Shown one piece after another: positions 8,872 through 19,352 of a stretch of DNA of 64,000 bases. A program made the translations under genes and the position numbers. The stretch is from Chishuiella changwenlii (GTDB taxonomy: Bacteria > Bacteroidota > Bacteroidia > Flavobacteriales > Weeksellaceae): NCBI RefSeq assembly GCF_900142565.1, contig NZ_FRBH01000001.1:62001-126000 (forward strand), read 5' to 3'. The notes beneath the pieces are model-generated. The model did not search any database and was not told where the DNA came from. It was given only the letters and a program-made list of their open reading frames with translations. The stretch's first letter is position 1. Every line of letters begins with the position of its first letter.

Positions 8872-8912
8872 AAAATTACCTTGATCTAATTAATAGTTCA
8901 AGGTAATTTTTA
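8872..8912 (+). terminator. Terminator of the mdaB-like/ygiN-like operon
   Basis: A perfect 13 bp stem (AAAATTACCTTGA with TCAAGGTAATTTT) and a T-rich tail directly after the stop codon. Confidence 0.88.
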
Positions 8913-8967
8913 TTAATACAACAATGTCGCATTAATTTATTTTTAGTTAGATTTGTAAAAAAATACG

Positions 8968-9876
8968 ATGCTAAAAAATAAAAAATACGATGTCATTATA
9001 ATTGGAGGAAGCTATGCAGGGCTTTCTGCAGCAATGTCTTTAGGAAGATCTTTAAGAAAAGTATTAGTAATTGATAGTAATGCTCCTTGTAATGAACAAA
9101 CACCACACTCTCATAATTTTTTAACACAGGATGGAGAAACTCCAAGCGAAATTCATAGAAAAGCAAAAGAACAAGTTAGCCAATATTCTACTGTAGAATT
9201 AATAAACGGACTTGCTGTACATGGTAAAAAGATAGAAAACGGATTTACTATTACAACAGCTGATGATATAACTTTTGAAGCAAAGAAATTAATTTTTGCT
9301 ACTGGAGTAAAAGATTTATTTCCAGCAATTAAAAACTTTACTGAATGTTGGGGAATCTCTGTTATTCATTGTCCATACTGTCATGGTTATGAAGTTAAAA
9401 ATCAGAAAACTGCAATTCTATCTAATGGAGATAGAGCATTACACATTGCATCATTAGTTAATAACCTAACAAAGGATTTGACAATTTTAACGAATGGAAA
9501 ACCCGATTTTACAGAAGAACAACTTGAAAAATTAAATAGAAATAATATTACCATTATCGAGGACAAAGTAATAGAAATTGAACATGAGAATGGATATGTA
9601 AAAAATGTTGTATTAGACAACAATTCAAAAATTGATTTTAAAGCAGTATATGCGGCAATTCCATTTATTCAACACTCTGACATCCCAGCAGCATTAGGTT
9701 GTGAAATAAATGAACAAGGTTACATTAAAATTGACGCATTTAACTTAACAACAATAGATGGCGTTTGGGCTTGTGGAGATAATACAAATCCTATGAGATC
9801 TGTTGCAAATGCAGTTGCAAGCGGAAGTATTACAGGAGCAATGATAAATAAAGTTTTAGTAGACGAACAGTTCTAA
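8968..9876 (+). CDS. Thioredoxin-reductase-like NAD(P)/FAD oxidoreductase
   Basis: A 302-residue flavoprotein of the thioredoxin reductase superfamily. The FAD-binding IIIGGSYAGLSAA is at residues 10-22, a CxxC pair (Cys135-Pro-Tyr-Cys138, in HCPYCHGYE) is in the NAD domain, and the second FAD motif GVWACGDN is near 267. The HCPYCHG form of the active site is typical of the small TrxR-like group that differs from true TrxB (CATC) and is found in many soil and marine bacteria; the partner may not be thioredoxin. It stands alone, with a TAGATTTG -7 element at 8948-8955. Confidence 0.87.
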   Translation: MLKNKKYDVIIIGGSYAGLSAAMSLGRSLRKVLVIDSNAPCNEQTPHSHNFLTQDGETPSEIHRKAKEQVSQYSTVELINGLAVHGKKIENGFTITTADDITFEAKKLIFATGVKDLFPAIKNFTECWGISVIHCPYCHGYEVKNQKTAILSNGDRALHIASLVNNLTKDLTILTNGKPDFTEEQLEKLNRNNITIIEDKVIEIEHENGYVKNVVLDNNSKIDFKAVYAAIPFIQHSDIPAALGCEINEQGYIKIDAFNLTTIDGVWACGDNTNPMRSVANAVASGSITGAMINKVLVDEQF

Positions 9877-9917
9877 AATTATTTTTAAAATATTAAGTAG
9901 CTAGGATTTTGATTAAC

Positions 9918-9949
9918 AAAAAAAGCAATCTAAATAGATTGCTTTTTTT
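9918..9949. terminator. Bidirectional terminator between convergent genes
   Basis: A stem of GCAATCT with AGATTGC, extended by matching A and T tracts on either side, serves both the oxidoreductase gene (plus strand) and the gamma-glutamyltransferase gene (minus strand). Confidence 0.87.
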
Positions 9950-9965
9950 ATGTTATGAACAATTG

Positions 9966-11633
9966 TTAATAACCTATTGCTTTATCATCTCCTCTTGGAT
10001 CTGCACCAGCTTGATATGTTCCATTTGGATTAACTAAAATTCCTTCTACTCTTCCATAAGGGTTTCTTTCTTTTAATTTATATCCCTTTTGTTTTAATTT
10101 TTCTCGAACACTTTCTGATATTGCTGTTGGTTCATAATCTACTTGATCTGGTAACCATTGATGATGAAAACGAGGTGCTGCAACAGCTTCCTGCATTGTC
10201 ATTCCAAAATCAACAACATTTAAAATAGCTTGAAAAACCGATGTAATAATTGTAGAACCTCCCGGAGTTCCTACCACCATAAATAATTTTCCATCTTTTT
10301 CCAAAATAGAAGGAGTCATAGAACTTAACATTCTTTTAGATGGTTCTATCGCATTTGCTTTTCCACCAACTAATCCATATAAATTTGGTGTTCCTGGTTT
10401 TACAGAAAAATCATCCATTTCATCATTCAAAATAAATCCAGCACCATCTACTACAACTAAAGAACCGTAAGAATTATTAAGTGTCGTTGTTACAGAAACT
10501 GCATTTCCATCCTTATCAACAACCACATAATGTGTTGTTTCCATAGATTCTTTTCCTTTTAATTCTCCTGCCTTTATATCTGAGCTTAATGTCGCTTTAT
10601 CAAATGAAAAATTATTCATTCTTCCAACATTATAAGAACGATCTAATAGTTGTTTTTGAGGAACATCATAAAAATCTGGATCTCCTAAATGTTCTGCTCT
10701 ATCTGCATAAACACGACGTTCTGCTTCTACCATTACTTGAATTGTAGAATCTGCTTGAAATCCCCATTTTTGTAAAGGATAATTTTCTACAGACTGAAAC
10801 AAAGAAACCAATGCGATTCCTCCACTAGAAGGCGGTGGCATAGAAATTACTTTTAATCCTTTGTAAGTTCCACTAACTGGTGTTCTCCAAACTGAATTAT
10901 ACTGTTTAAGATCTTTTTTAGAAATGATACCATTTCCTCTCTTCATTTCTTTTACAATTAAATTAGCAGTTTTTCCTTCATAGAAACCAGCACGTCCTTT
11001 TTCTTGAACTAATTTTAATGTATTTGCTAAGTCTTTTTGTACAAATAAATCTCCTTCTTTCCATACTGCTTTAGATGTAAAAGCATTTAATTTTGTATTG
11101 TATTTTAAGAATTTCTCATGCTTTGTTGTAAACTCATCAGCTTGCTTTTTCGTTAATTGAAATCCATTCTGAGCTAAATCAATTGCAGGTTGTACTAAAT
11201 CTTTCCAACTTAATTTTCCATATTTCTCATGTGCTTTTACCATTCCATCAACTGTACCAGGAACTCCAGCCGCGAATTGTCCATATAAACTAAGATCTGT
11301 AATTGCATTACCATCTTTATCCCAGTACATATCCTCTTTCGCTTTTAAAGGTGCTTTTTCTCTGTAATCTAAAGCATCTGTTTTTCCATTAGCATCGCGG
11401 TAAACCATAAATCCACCACCACCAATATTACCTGCATTTGGATAAACAACAGCTAAAGCAAATTGTACAGCAATTGAAGCATCAATTGCATTTCCTCCTT
11501 TTTTCAAAATATCAACACCAACTTTTGATGCTTCTGGATGAGCAGAAACCACTACTCCATTTTTATAATTTTCTTGAGCTATTAACTGAACAGCTGCAAG
11601 AAAAGAAAATAGTATAATTGATATCTTTTTCAT
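9966..11633 (-). CDS. ggt: Gamma-glutamyltransferase
   Basis: A 555-residue secreted enzyme that hydrolyses or transfers the gamma-glutamyl group of glutathione. A cleavable signal peptide occupies residues 1-20 (ends LIAQ). The autoprocessing site is Thr366 in METTHYVVVD, which becomes the N-terminal nucleophile of the small subunit; the oxyanion glycines appear as GTPGGSTII near the C-terminus, and the large-subunit substrate Arg is in DYREKAP. It is a single gene with a terminator on its 3' side. Free glutamate from this enzyme could feed the glutamate/dicarboxylate symporter encoded nearby, but that link is inferred. Confidence 0.94.
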   Translation of the reverse strand: MKKISIILFSFLAAVQLIAQENYKNGVVVSAHPEASKVGVDILKKGGNAIDASIAVQFALAVVYPNAGNIGGGGFMVYRDANGKTDALDYREKAPLKAKEDMYWDKDGNAITDLSLYGQFAAGVPGTVDGMVKAHEKYGKLSWKDLVQPAIDLAQNGFQLTKKQADEFTTKHEKFLKYNTKLNAFTSKAVWKEGDLFVQKDLANTLKLVQEKGRAGFYEGKTANLIVKEMKRGNGIISKKDLKQYNSVWRTPVSGTYKGLKVISMPPPSSGGIALVSLFQSVENYPLQKWGFQADSTIQVMVEAERRVYADRAEHLGDPDFYDVPQKQLLDRSYNVGRMNNFSFDKATLSSDIKAGELKGKESMETTHYVVVDKDGNAVSVTTTLNNSYGSLVVVDGAGFILNDEMDDFSVKPGTPNLYGLVGGKANAIEPSKRMLSSMTPSILEKDGKLFMVVGTPGGSTIITSVFQAILNVVDFGMTMQEAVAAPRFHHQWLPDQVDYEPTAISESVREKLKQKGYKLKERNPYGRVEGILVNPNGTYQAGADPRGDDKAIGY

Positions 11634-11749
11634 ATCTATTTATGATTTAAGGCATAATGCCTATTTATTATTTTTGTATTTATTTGATTTTTAATTCTTT
11701 TAATTAAAAAACATAAGATTAAATTCTTCAAAATACTTATAACAAAAAT

Positions 11750-11783
11750 ACCAAACCTCTATTAAGTAAAATAGAGATTTGGT
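11750..11783 (-). terminator. Terminator of the TonB receptor gene
   Basis: Two 14-base arms (ACCAAACCTCTATT with one mismatch to its partner), followed on the minus strand by TATTTTTG. It lies about 27 bp after the receptor stop codon. Confidence 0.8.
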
Positions 11784-11809
11784 AATTTTTATACTAGTTA
11801 AAATTTATT

Positions 11810-14611
11810 TTATAGGTTTAAAGATAAACGTGCAAAAGCAAAACGTCCACCTGTACCAAACTGTTGTCCAGTTCTAGAATACAAGAAATACCCTGCTCCT
11901 CTTAAACCACCAACATTTGTTTTATCTGGGTAAATATCAAACAAATTGTTTGCACCCACAGTTAATGATACATTTTTAGTAAATGCATAGCCTAAACTTA
12001 AATCTGTTACAACTTTTGCACTAAAAACTTGTGAGTCTGCAATTGTATTTGTTGCGCCATCAACTTCTCCGAAGTAAACATTTCTTAAGTAAACATTCCA
12101 CTTATCTAATGAATAATTAAGCGATAAATTAACTTTAGTACGAGGAACAGCAGATTCTAAGTAAATTCTACTAGAACGATCAAAATAAGTTGATTCCTTT
12201 CCTTTTAATAAATCTGAGGCATGTACATCTCCTACAACATTTGTTTTACTAAAAGTTGCCGATAAATCTCCTCTTAATTTTCCTCTTCCAAAACGATCTT
12301 GATAAGTTAAAACAACATCTAAACCTCTTGTTTCTGTATCTATGGCATTTGCAAATAAACGAGCAGAAGTTGCATTTGCTTGTTGTAACAATTGATAAAT
12401 TTCTTTGTCTTGATCTGATGCTCCCGCAGCATTACTTCCAGTAAAAGCTCCTGTATAAACAATTCTATCATCTATTCTGATAAAATATCCATCAACACTC
12501 AATTTAAATTTACCCCAGTTTGCTGTAACTCCAGCCGAAACTGATTTAGATTTTTCTTCATTTAACTGAGGAATACCTAATAATTTTGCTACACGGCTAT
12601 CGTTTGTAAATGTTCCTGAATTAGAAATAACACCTTCTTGGAATAAACTAGATGTTGCACTAAAATATAATTGATGCAACGATGGTGCTCTAAACCCTGT
12701 ACTCGCGGCTGCTCTCAAAACATAGTTTCCTAATTTGTATCGCGTAGATAATTTACCATTTAATGTTGATCCAAAATCTGAATAATCTTCATAGCGAACC
12801 GCTGCTGCAACTAACCATTCTTTTGTAAAATTAAACTCAGTATCTAAATATGCTGCAACAGAATGACGACTTGCATTCACTTCATTTGCTGGTAAAAAAC
12901 CAGGGAATGCTTGTGCTCCTCCTGCGAATGGTGTTCCATTTGCTGCAAATAATGTATTCACATTTCCATTAAAATCCTGAACATAAATTGGGTTTCCATT
13001 TCCATCAACTCCAATTTGTCTTACTTTACCATAGTTTGCATAAGAAGATTCTTCTCCTGCTACAATTTGATATTTTTCATAACGGAATTCAGCTCCAAAA
13101 GCAACATTTATTCCAGCTAAAGCATCATCAAAAAATCGAGTAAAATCTAAATTCGTTGTATTTTGTGTAAATCGATATCCACCAGCTTCAAAAGATGTTG
13201 GTGAAGAATCTAACATAGATGCATTAACCGTATTCTTAACTCCGAAATCTATTGTATTATTTCCGTAAGTATTCGAGAAATCTACTTTCCAATTATTTAT
13301 CTCACTTCTAATACCTGCAGATAATGAACGATCGTAATTATTTGTTTCAATTAATGGTAAATATCCATTTGGGAAAATAGATGCTACTGTTTGATGCAAT
13401 TGCGATGGTTGACGACGGAATGCTGTTGATTCTCCTAAACGATAATTTAATCCTCCAAAAGCATAAATTTCTGTTTTATCTGAAACGGGAAAAAGTGAAT
13501 TGATAAAAATTGCACCTCCTTCATTTTTAGATTGTCCTATTCTAGAAACATAATCACCTCTTGTTTCTCCACGTCTTGCTAATTCAGCTTCTGTAATATC
13601 TACTCCTGTTGGATTTGGATATAAATCTGGTCGATTATAATCTGAGAAAATTGTTCCTGTAAATTCTTTTTGACGATTAAATGGTTGTCTTTTATCATAA
13701 GAACCAGCTAAATTTACATAACCTCCTTTTTCTCCTACTTTTACACCATAATTTACATTGGCTTGGAAAGTTTCTCCATCAAAATTATCTTCTGCGTTTC
13801 GAGATAAATTTCCTCCGTACGATATAGTCGCACGTAATTTATCTGTAGAATCGTCTAAAACTATATTAATTACACCTGCAATGGCATCTGAACCATATTG
13901 TGCTGCTGCACCATCACGTAAAATCTCTATACGTTTAATTGCAGAAGTTGGAATCGCATTTAAATCTGTTCCAACAGATCCTTTTCCAAATGCACCATTA
14001 ATATTAATTAAAGAAGTTGTATGTCTACGTTTTCCATTAATTAATACCAATACTTGATCTGGTCCTAAACCTCTTAAAGAAGCAGGATCCACGTGATCTG
14101 TACCATCTGAGATAACTTGTGTATTAGAACTAAAAGATGGTGCAACATAATTTAATATTTGGTTAAGGGAAACTTGTCCTACATCTTTTGTTACTTCTTT
14201 TATATCGATTACATCTACAGGAGTTGAAGAATCTAATTGTGTGCGTCCAACGCTTCTAGAACCAATTAAAACTACTTCACTAAGATCTGTTTGTTCATTT
14301 ATTGATTGTAAAAGAAAGTCTAATGGAAATTCATTTTCATCCATTACATCAATTGATTGCTCTGTTGCAGATTCTCCTACTGCCGTAACAACAATAGAAT
14401 ATTTTCCTGGCTCTACAATCAATTCATACAAACCATTAGCGTCTGTAGATGTTGTAATATTAGTTCCTTTTACATTTACAGTTGCATTTACAACTGGACC
14501 ATTATCATTCTGAACAATTCCTGTAACTTTTGTTTGGGCGAACAATACTGTTCCTCCAAATAATGATGTTACTAAAAATAGTTTTTTGAGTGAGTATTTC
14601 TCTCTAATCAT
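11810..14611 (-). CDS. TonB-dependent receptor with carboxypeptidase-like regulatory domain
   Basis: A 933-residue outer-membrane receptor. After a signal peptide (to FAQ, about residue 26) there is a carboxypeptidase-D-like regulatory repeat (TGIVQNDNGPVVNATVNVKG), then the plug with DVIDIKE as a TonB-box-like region and LRGLGPDQVLVLINGKRRH, and a 22-strand barrel ending in aromatic ARLSLNL. The plug motif GKGSVGTDLNAIPTSAIKRIEILRDGAAAQYGSDAIAGVINIVL is that of receptors for large or catecholate/vitamin ligands, but the substrate is not clear. No SusD-like gene is adjacent, which argues against a glycan system. It is a single gene with its own promoter and terminator. Confidence 0.9.
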   Translation of the reverse strand: MIREKYSLKKLFLVTSLFGGTVLFAQTKVTGIVQNDNGPVVNATVNVKGTNITTSTDANGLYELIVEPGKYSIVVTAVGESATEQSIDVMDENEFPLDFLLQSINEQTDLSEVVLIGSRSVGRTQLDSSTPVDVIDIKEVTKDVGQVSLNQILNYVAPSFSSNTQVISDGTDHVDPASLRGLGPDQVLVLINGKRRHTTSLININGAFGKGSVGTDLNAIPTSAIKRIEILRDGAAAQYGSDAIAGVINIVLDDSTDKLRATISYGGNLSRNAEDNFDGETFQANVNYGVKVGEKGGYVNLAGSYDKRQPFNRQKEFTGTIFSDYNRPDLYPNPTGVDITEAELARRGETRGDYVSRIGQSKNEGGAIFINSLFPVSDKTEIYAFGGLNYRLGESTAFRRQPSQLHQTVASIFPNGYLPLIETNNYDRSLSAGIRSEINNWKVDFSNTYGNNTIDFGVKNTVNASMLDSSPTSFEAGGYRFTQNTTNLDFTRFFDDALAGINVAFGAEFRYEKYQIVAGEESSYANYGKVRQIGVDGNGNPIYVQDFNGNVNTLFAANGTPFAGGAQAFPGFLPANEVNASRHSVAAYLDTEFNFTKEWLVAAAVRYEDYSDFGSTLNGKLSTRYKLGNYVLRAAASTGFRAPSLHQLYFSATSSLFQEGVISNSGTFTNDSRVAKLLGIPQLNEEKSKSVSAGVTANWGKFKLSVDGYFIRIDDRIVYTGAFTGSNAAGASDQDKEIYQLLQQANATSARLFANAIDTETRGLDVVLTYQDRFGRGKLRGDLSATFSKTNVVGDVHASDLLKGKESTYFDRSSRIYLESAVPRTKVNLSLNYSLDKWNVYLRNVYFGEVDGATNTIADSQVFSAKVVTDLSLGYAFTKNVSLTVGANNLFDIYPDKTNVGGLRGAGYFLYSRTGQQFGTGGRFAFARLSLNL

Positions 14612-14631
14612 ATCATCTTTTTAAAGTCTAG

Positions 14632-14663
14632 CAAATTTATAGACTTTATAGAATATAAACCAA
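14632..14663 (-). promoter_or_regulatory. Promoter of the TonB receptor gene
   Basis: On the minus strand TTG (14663-14661) and TAAATTTG (14639-14632) are 21 bp apart, close to the Bacteroidota consensus. The start codon is 20 bp downstream of the -7 element. Confidence 0.5.
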
Positions 14664-14800
14664 GTCATTTATAAAAAACTTTAAAAAAATGTTAAGAAAA
14701 TAAATAATTAAAAAACAAGTAGACAGAATATATTATTTAACTTACTGGAATTATTAACTTTAAAACAATTCCCAAATTATATTTGGTTAAAACTAAAAAA

Positions 14801-16012
14801 ATGAACCTACATCTCTGGAAAAACTATAGTAACATTATCTTACTTCTCATCGGTATTTTTATTGGAAGTCTTATTGGTATTTTTAAACCAGATTTAGTGA
14901 ATTATCTAAAACCTGTTGGAGATATTTTTCTTAATCTATTATTTGTAACCGTAATTCCATTGGTATTTTTTGCAATTGTTTCTGCTATATCTGGTATTGA
15001 ACAGCAGAATAAACTTGGTAAAATTATTGGAACAATGGTTTTAACTTTTCTAAGTTTTATTTTGATTTCGGCTATATTCTGTATCGTTATGGTTTATTTT
15101 TTCCCTACAGAAGCTCCTAAAAATATATCAGAAACGATAACAGAAAATATTCAGAATAATGCGACTATTAATGACCAAATTGTTGGCTTTTTTACTGTAG
15201 ATGAATTTTACCATTTGTTTTCGCGCCAGAATATGCTTGCATTACTGTTATTTGCTTTTTTAGTAGGAATATCTATCAGAAATGCTGGAGAAAAAGGAAA
15301 AGTATTCCAAGACTTTATTTTGTCGGGAAATGAAGTTATGAAACAACTTTTATTGTTGATCATGAAAGTTGCTCCTATTGGATTAGGTGCTTATTTTGCT
15401 TATCAAGTTGGAACTATTGGTCCACAACTTTTCGGTTTTTATGCCAAACCTTTAGGATTATATTATATCGTTGGAACTATTTATTTCATTGTATTCTTTA
15501 GCCTTTATGCATTTATTTGGAAAGGTAGAAGTGGTGTACAAGCTTTTTGGAAAGAAGGACTTTTACCAAGTTTAACTGCAATTAGCACATGTAGTAGCTT
15601 GGCTACAATGCCAGTTGCTATTGAAGCTTCAAAAAAAATGGGTGTACCAGCTTCTATTGCCAATGTTGTTATCCCGATCGGAACTACTATTCATAAAAAT
15701 GGATCTTCTATTTCATCTATTATAAAAATATATGTTGCATTTCAATTACTCGGTTGGAACTTTTTTGAACCGACGAATCTTATCATGGCATTAGGAATAA
15801 CTGTTTTTGTAAGTGCTGTTGCTGGTGGTATACCAAATGGTGGGTACATTGGAGAAATGTTAATGATTTCTGTTTATAAAATACCATCAGATGTTGTTCC
15901 TGCTGTTATAATTATTGGAACTTTAGTTGATCCTTTAGCAACTATTCTTAATTCGGTAGGAAATATTTTAGCAAGTATGATTGTTTCTAAGTTTGTTAAA
16001 ACTGAATCATAG
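14801..16012 (+). CDS. Dicarboxylate/amino acid:cation symporter (DAACS family)
   Basis: A 403-residue secondary transporter for glutamate, aspartate or C4-dicarboxylates with protons or sodium. Hydrophobic segments cover most of the protein. Family motifs are visible: the serine-rich hairpin STCSSLATMPV, the PIGTTIHKNGSSI substrate-site segment (family form is PxGATxNMDG) and the late GGIPNGGYIGEM and DPLATILNSVGN segments. A TTG at 14783 opens the frame, but the ATG at 14801 gives the usual N-terminus. It is a single gene ending at a shared terminator. Confidence 0.9.
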   Translation: MNLHLWKNYSNIILLLIGIFIGSLIGIFKPDLVNYLKPVGDIFLNLLFVTVIPLVFFAIVSAISGIEQQNKLGKIIGTMVLTFLSFILISAIFCIVMVYFFPTEAPKNISETITENIQNNATINDQIVGFFTVDEFYHLFSRQNMLALLLFAFLVGISIRNAGEKGKVFQDFILSGNEVMKQLLLLIMKVAPIGLGAYFAYQVGTIGPQLFGFYAKPLGLYYIVGTIYFIVFFSLYAFIWKGRSGVQAFWKEGLLPSLTAISTCSSLATMPVAIEASKKMGVPASIANVVIPIGTTIHKNGSSISSIIKIYVAFQLLGWNFFEPTNLIMALGITVFVSAVAGGIPNGGYIGEMLMISVYKIPSDVVPAVIIIGTLVDPLATILNSVGNILASMIVSKFVKTES

Positions 16013-16077
16013 TTCATTGAAAATCTTAATAATTCTTATAATTTTGAGTTTATTTACATGATACGAAACTTATTATA

Positions 16078-16110
16078 TAGCGTTTCGACATGCTCAACTT
16101 TACAAACTTG
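16078..16110. repeat. Possible REP-like intergenic motif
   Basis: The stretch around TTTCGACATGCTCAACTTTA resembles a short motif (TTTCGAC, two bases, GCTCAAC) that recurs between genes in many flavobacterial genomes. Only one copy is in this window, so its repetitive nature cannot be shown here. The rest of the 16013-16130 intergenic stretch shows no gene. Confidence 0.3.
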
Positions 16111-16130
16111 AATGATACTTTATAAAAACA

Positions 16131-16160
16131 AAAAAGGAGCACTTTAAAAGTGCTCCTTTT
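16131..16160. terminator. Bidirectional terminator between symporter and infB
   Basis: A perfect 15 bp palindrome-type stem (GGAGCACTTT with AAAGTGCTCC inside A and T tracts). It serves the symporter on the plus strand and infB on the minus strand. Confidence 0.9.
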
Positions 16161-16179
16161 TAATTTATACTATATGAAA

Positions 16180-19100
16180 TTATTTCAATTTCTTTTTTAC
16201 TTCAACAGTTTCATATGCTTCGATAATATCGTTTACTTGGATATCATTAAAGTTTTTGATATTAAGACCACATTCGTAACCTTTAGAAACTTCTTTAACA
16301 TCATCTTTAAAACGTTTTAATGAAGCTAACTCACCATCGTGAACAACAACTCCGTCGCGAATAATACGTATTTTAGATTGTCTGTAAACTTTACCATCTA
16401 ATACCATACATCCTGCAATTGTACCAACTTTCGTTACTTTGAATGTTTCACGAACTTCGATATTACCAGTTACTTGTTCTTTTAACTCTGGAGATAACAT
16501 ACCTTCCATTGCTTCTTTAATTTCTTCAATAGCAGCGTAGATAATAGAATAAGTTCTAATTTCTACTTCTTCTCTATCTGCGATTTCACGAGCAGAAACA
16601 CCTGGACGAACGTTGAATCCAATAATAATAGCATCTGATGCAGAAGCTAATAATACGTCAGACTCTGTAATTTGTCCAACACCTTTGTGTAAGATGTTTA
16701 CGATGATTTCTTCTGTAGAAAGTTTTTGTAATGAATCTGTTAATGCTTCAACAGAACCATCCACATCCCCTTTCAAGATAATATTTAATTCTTTGAAATC
16801 TCCTAAAGCAATACGACGTCCAATCTCATCAAGTGTGATGTGTTTTTGTGTACGAATAGTTTGCTCACGTTGTAATTGATCTCTACGAGTTGCAATTTGT
16901 TTCGCTTCACGCTCATCTTCATAAACTTTAAATTTATCACCTGCTGTTGGAGCACCTGCTAAACCTAAAATTGTAACTGGAGTTGATGGACCAGCAATTT
17001 TTACATTATTACCACGCTCATCTAACATTGCACGAACTTTACCATGGTGAGATCCTGCTAATACATAATCTCCAATTTGTAATGTTCCTGTTTGTACGAT
17101 GATAGTAGAAACATATCCACGTCCTTTATCTAATGCAGCTTCTACAACTGTACCAGATGCTTTACGCTTAGGATTTGCTTTAAGATCTAATACTTCTGCT
17201 TCTAATAAAACTTTTTCTAATAAATCCTCTACGTTTAATCCTGATTTAGCTGAGATTTCTTGTGATTGGTAAGTACCTCCCCAATCTTCAACTAATAAGT
17301 TCATTTGAGCTAATTGCTCTTTAACTTTTTCTGGATTAGCTCCTGGTTTATCAATTTTATTAATAGCGAATACCATTGGTACACCTGCCGCTTGTGCGTG
17401 AGAAATTGCTTCTCTTGTTTGTGGCATGATCTGGTCATCAGCAGCAATTACAATAATTGCGATATCTGTAACCTGAGCACCACGAGCACGCATCGCTGTA
17501 AAGGCTTCGTGACCTGGTGTATCTAAGAATGCTACACGTTTACCGCTTGGTAATGTTACGTTGTAAGCACCTATATGTTGAGTAATCCCTCCAGATTCTC
17601 CAGCAATTACGTTTGCCTTACGAATATAATCTAGTAAAGATGTTTTACCGTGGTCAACGTGTCCCATTACAGTAACAATTGGCGCACGAGTTTCTAAATC
17701 TTCTTCGTTGTCGATTTCTTCTTCTTCTGTAGAAATTTCTTCCTCAGCATTAGCAAATACTGCTTCGAATCCGAAATCATCTGCTACTAATTGAATAGTA
17801 TCAGCTTCTAAACGTTGGTTCATTGTAACCATGATACCTAAAGACATACATGCAGAAATTACTTCTGTTACAGAAACATTCATTAACGAAGCTAATTCGT
17901 TAACTGTTACAAATTCTGTAACATGTAATGTTTTGTCCATGTCGATCGCTTCTTGCTCCATTTCGGCATACTCACGACGTTCTTTACGTTTATCTCTTCT
18001 ATGTTTAGCTCCTTTAGATCCTTTACCTTTATTAGTTAATTTATCTAAAGTATCTTTAATTTGTTTTTTAACATCTTCATCAGACAATTCTACTTGTGGA
18101 GCTCTTGGTCCTCTAAAGTTGTTTCCACCTCTAAAGTTTCCACCTTGTCCACCTTGACGGTTTCCACCACCTTGTCCTCCTTGGCGATTACCACCTCCTT
18201 GTCCACCTTGGCGATTTCCACCTCCTTGTCCACCTTGACGATTATTTCCACCTTGTCCTCCTTGGTTGTTACCACCTTGTCCTTGACGATTATTTCCGCC
18301 TTGTCCTCCTTGGTTATTACCACCTTGTCCTTGACGATTATTATTGTTACCGTTTTCTCCAGATTTAGCTACATCTTCAGGTTTTACATTTTTCTGAATA
18401 CGTTTACGTTTCTTTTTATCTGCAGCATTATTAGCTCCTCCTCTCTGGTTTCCTTTTTTATCGTCTGGTTTCTTTTTATCAAACTTTGATAAATCAATTT
18501 TTGCTCCAGTAAAATTAGGTCCGTCCAATTTTGTATAAACTGTTTCAATTTTTTGATTTTCAGTTGATACTTCTTCAATTTCTTCTTTCTTCACTTCAGG
18601 TTTCGCTTCTGATTTTATTTCAGGTTTAACCTCTTCAACTTTTTTAGGTTCTTCCTTCTTCACCTCTTCTTTCTTAGCTTCAACTTTAGGAGTTTCAACT
18701 TTAGGAGTTTCAGTTTGCTCTTTTTTAGGAGCTGGAGAATCTTGTTTTTTAGATTTACCTGTATTATTTATTTTATCAAGATCGATCACCTTAATTACTT
18801 TAGGACCTTTTGTTTCCTTAGTAGTTTCTGTAGACTTTTCTTCAACTTTTGGAGTTGGAGCTTCTTCTTTCTTGATTTCTTCTTTTTTTACTTCTTCCTT
18901 AGCTGGAGCTTTTTCCTCCTTAGCTTTAGGTTTTAAAGCATCTAAGTCTATTTTACCAACAGTCTTAGGTCCTTCTAGTTCTACTTTAGTCGTTGGGATA
19001 ACTTCTGTTTTCTCTACAACAGGTTTTTCAGTTGCTGCTTTTTCATCAGCTTCTTTTTTCTCTGCAGCTTTAATATCAGAAATTTTGTTAATGACTACTT

Positions 19101-19287
19101 CCCCAGAAGCTTGCTTTTGTTTAGCATCTGACCGGAACTCATTAACTAAAATATCATAAGTTGGCACATCGATTTTAGAATTTGGGTTTTTATCTACAGT
19201 TTTACCTTTGGCTTCTAAAAAATCAACAGCTCTATCTATTGATATATTTAATTCTTTTAATACTTTACTTAATCTTATTTCCGGCAT
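16180..19287 (-). CDS. infB: Translation initiation factor IF-2
   Basis: The GTPase that places initiator tRNA on the 30S subunit and promotes subunit joining. It is 1035 residues, longer than E. coli IF-2 (890), because of a long N-terminal region. The first 70 residues form the IF2-N helix-turn domain; then come alternating acidic/basic stretches with many Lys-Glu-Glu and Pro-Lys-Val units (about 85-280), and a low-complexity block of Gly, Gln, Asn and Arg ([10 protein letters not shown] repeats, about 318-395). The G domain begins near residue 540 with [12 protein letters not shown], followed by DTPGHEAF and NKIDKP, then domains II to IV. It is the last gene of rimP-nusA-infB. Confidence 0.96.
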   Translation of the reverse strand: MPEIRLSKVLKELNISIDRAVDFLEAKGKTVDKNPNSKIDVPTYDILVNEFRSDAKQKQASGEVVINKISDIKAAEKKEADEKAATEKPVVEKTEVIPTTKVELEGPKTVGKIDLDALKPKAKEEKAPAKEEVKKEEIKKEEAPTPKVEEKSTETTKETKGPKVIKVIDLDKINNTGKSKKQDSPAPKKEQTETPKVETPKVEAKKEEVKKEEPKKVEEVKPEIKSEAKPEVKKEEIEEVSTENQKIETVYTKLDGPNFTGAKIDLSKFDKKKPDDKKGNQRGGANNAADKKKRKRIQKNVKPEDVAKSGENGNNNNRQGQGGNNQGGQGGNNRQGQGGNNQGGQGGNNRQGGQGGGNRQGGQGGGNRQGGQGGGNRQGGQGGNFRGGNNFRGPRAPQVELSDEDVKKQIKDTLDKLTNKGKGSKGAKHRRDKRKERREYAEMEQEAIDMDKTLHVTEFVTVNELASLMNVSVTEVISACMSLGIMVTMNQRLEADTIQLVADDFGFEAVFANAEEEISTEEEEIDNEEDLETRAPIVTVMGHVDHGKTSLLDYIRKANVIAGESGGITQHIGAYNVTLPSGKRVAFLDTPGHEAFTAMRARGAQVTDIAIIVIAADDQIMPQTREAISHAQAAGVPMVFAINKIDKPGANPEKVKEQLAQMNLLVEDWGGTYQSQEISAKSGLNVEDLLEKVLLEAEVLDLKANPKRKASGTVVEAALDKGRGYVSTIIVQTGTLQIGDYVLAGSHHGKVRAMLDERGNNVKIAGPSTPVTILGLAGAPTAGDKFKVYEDEREAKQIATRRDQLQREQTIRTQKHITLDEIGRRIALGDFKELNIILKGDVDGSVEALTDSLQKLSTEEIIVNILHKGVGQITESDVLLASASDAIIIGFNVRPGVSAREIADREEVEIRTYSIIYAAIEEIKEAMEGMLSPELKEQVTGNIEVRETFKVTKVGTIAGCMVLDGKVYRQSKIRIIRDGVVVHDGELASLKRFKDDVKEVSKGYECGLNIKNFNDIQVNDIIEAYETVEVKKKLK

Positions 19288-19352
19288 ATGAAACTAATCT
19301 CTTATTTTATAATGTTTGCAAATTTACAAATTGTTTATGACTTAAGAGTGAA

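Noticed and set aside
17314-19159. Several plus-strand frames across infB
   Set aside because: They are shadows of the repetitive, low-complexity infB coding strand.
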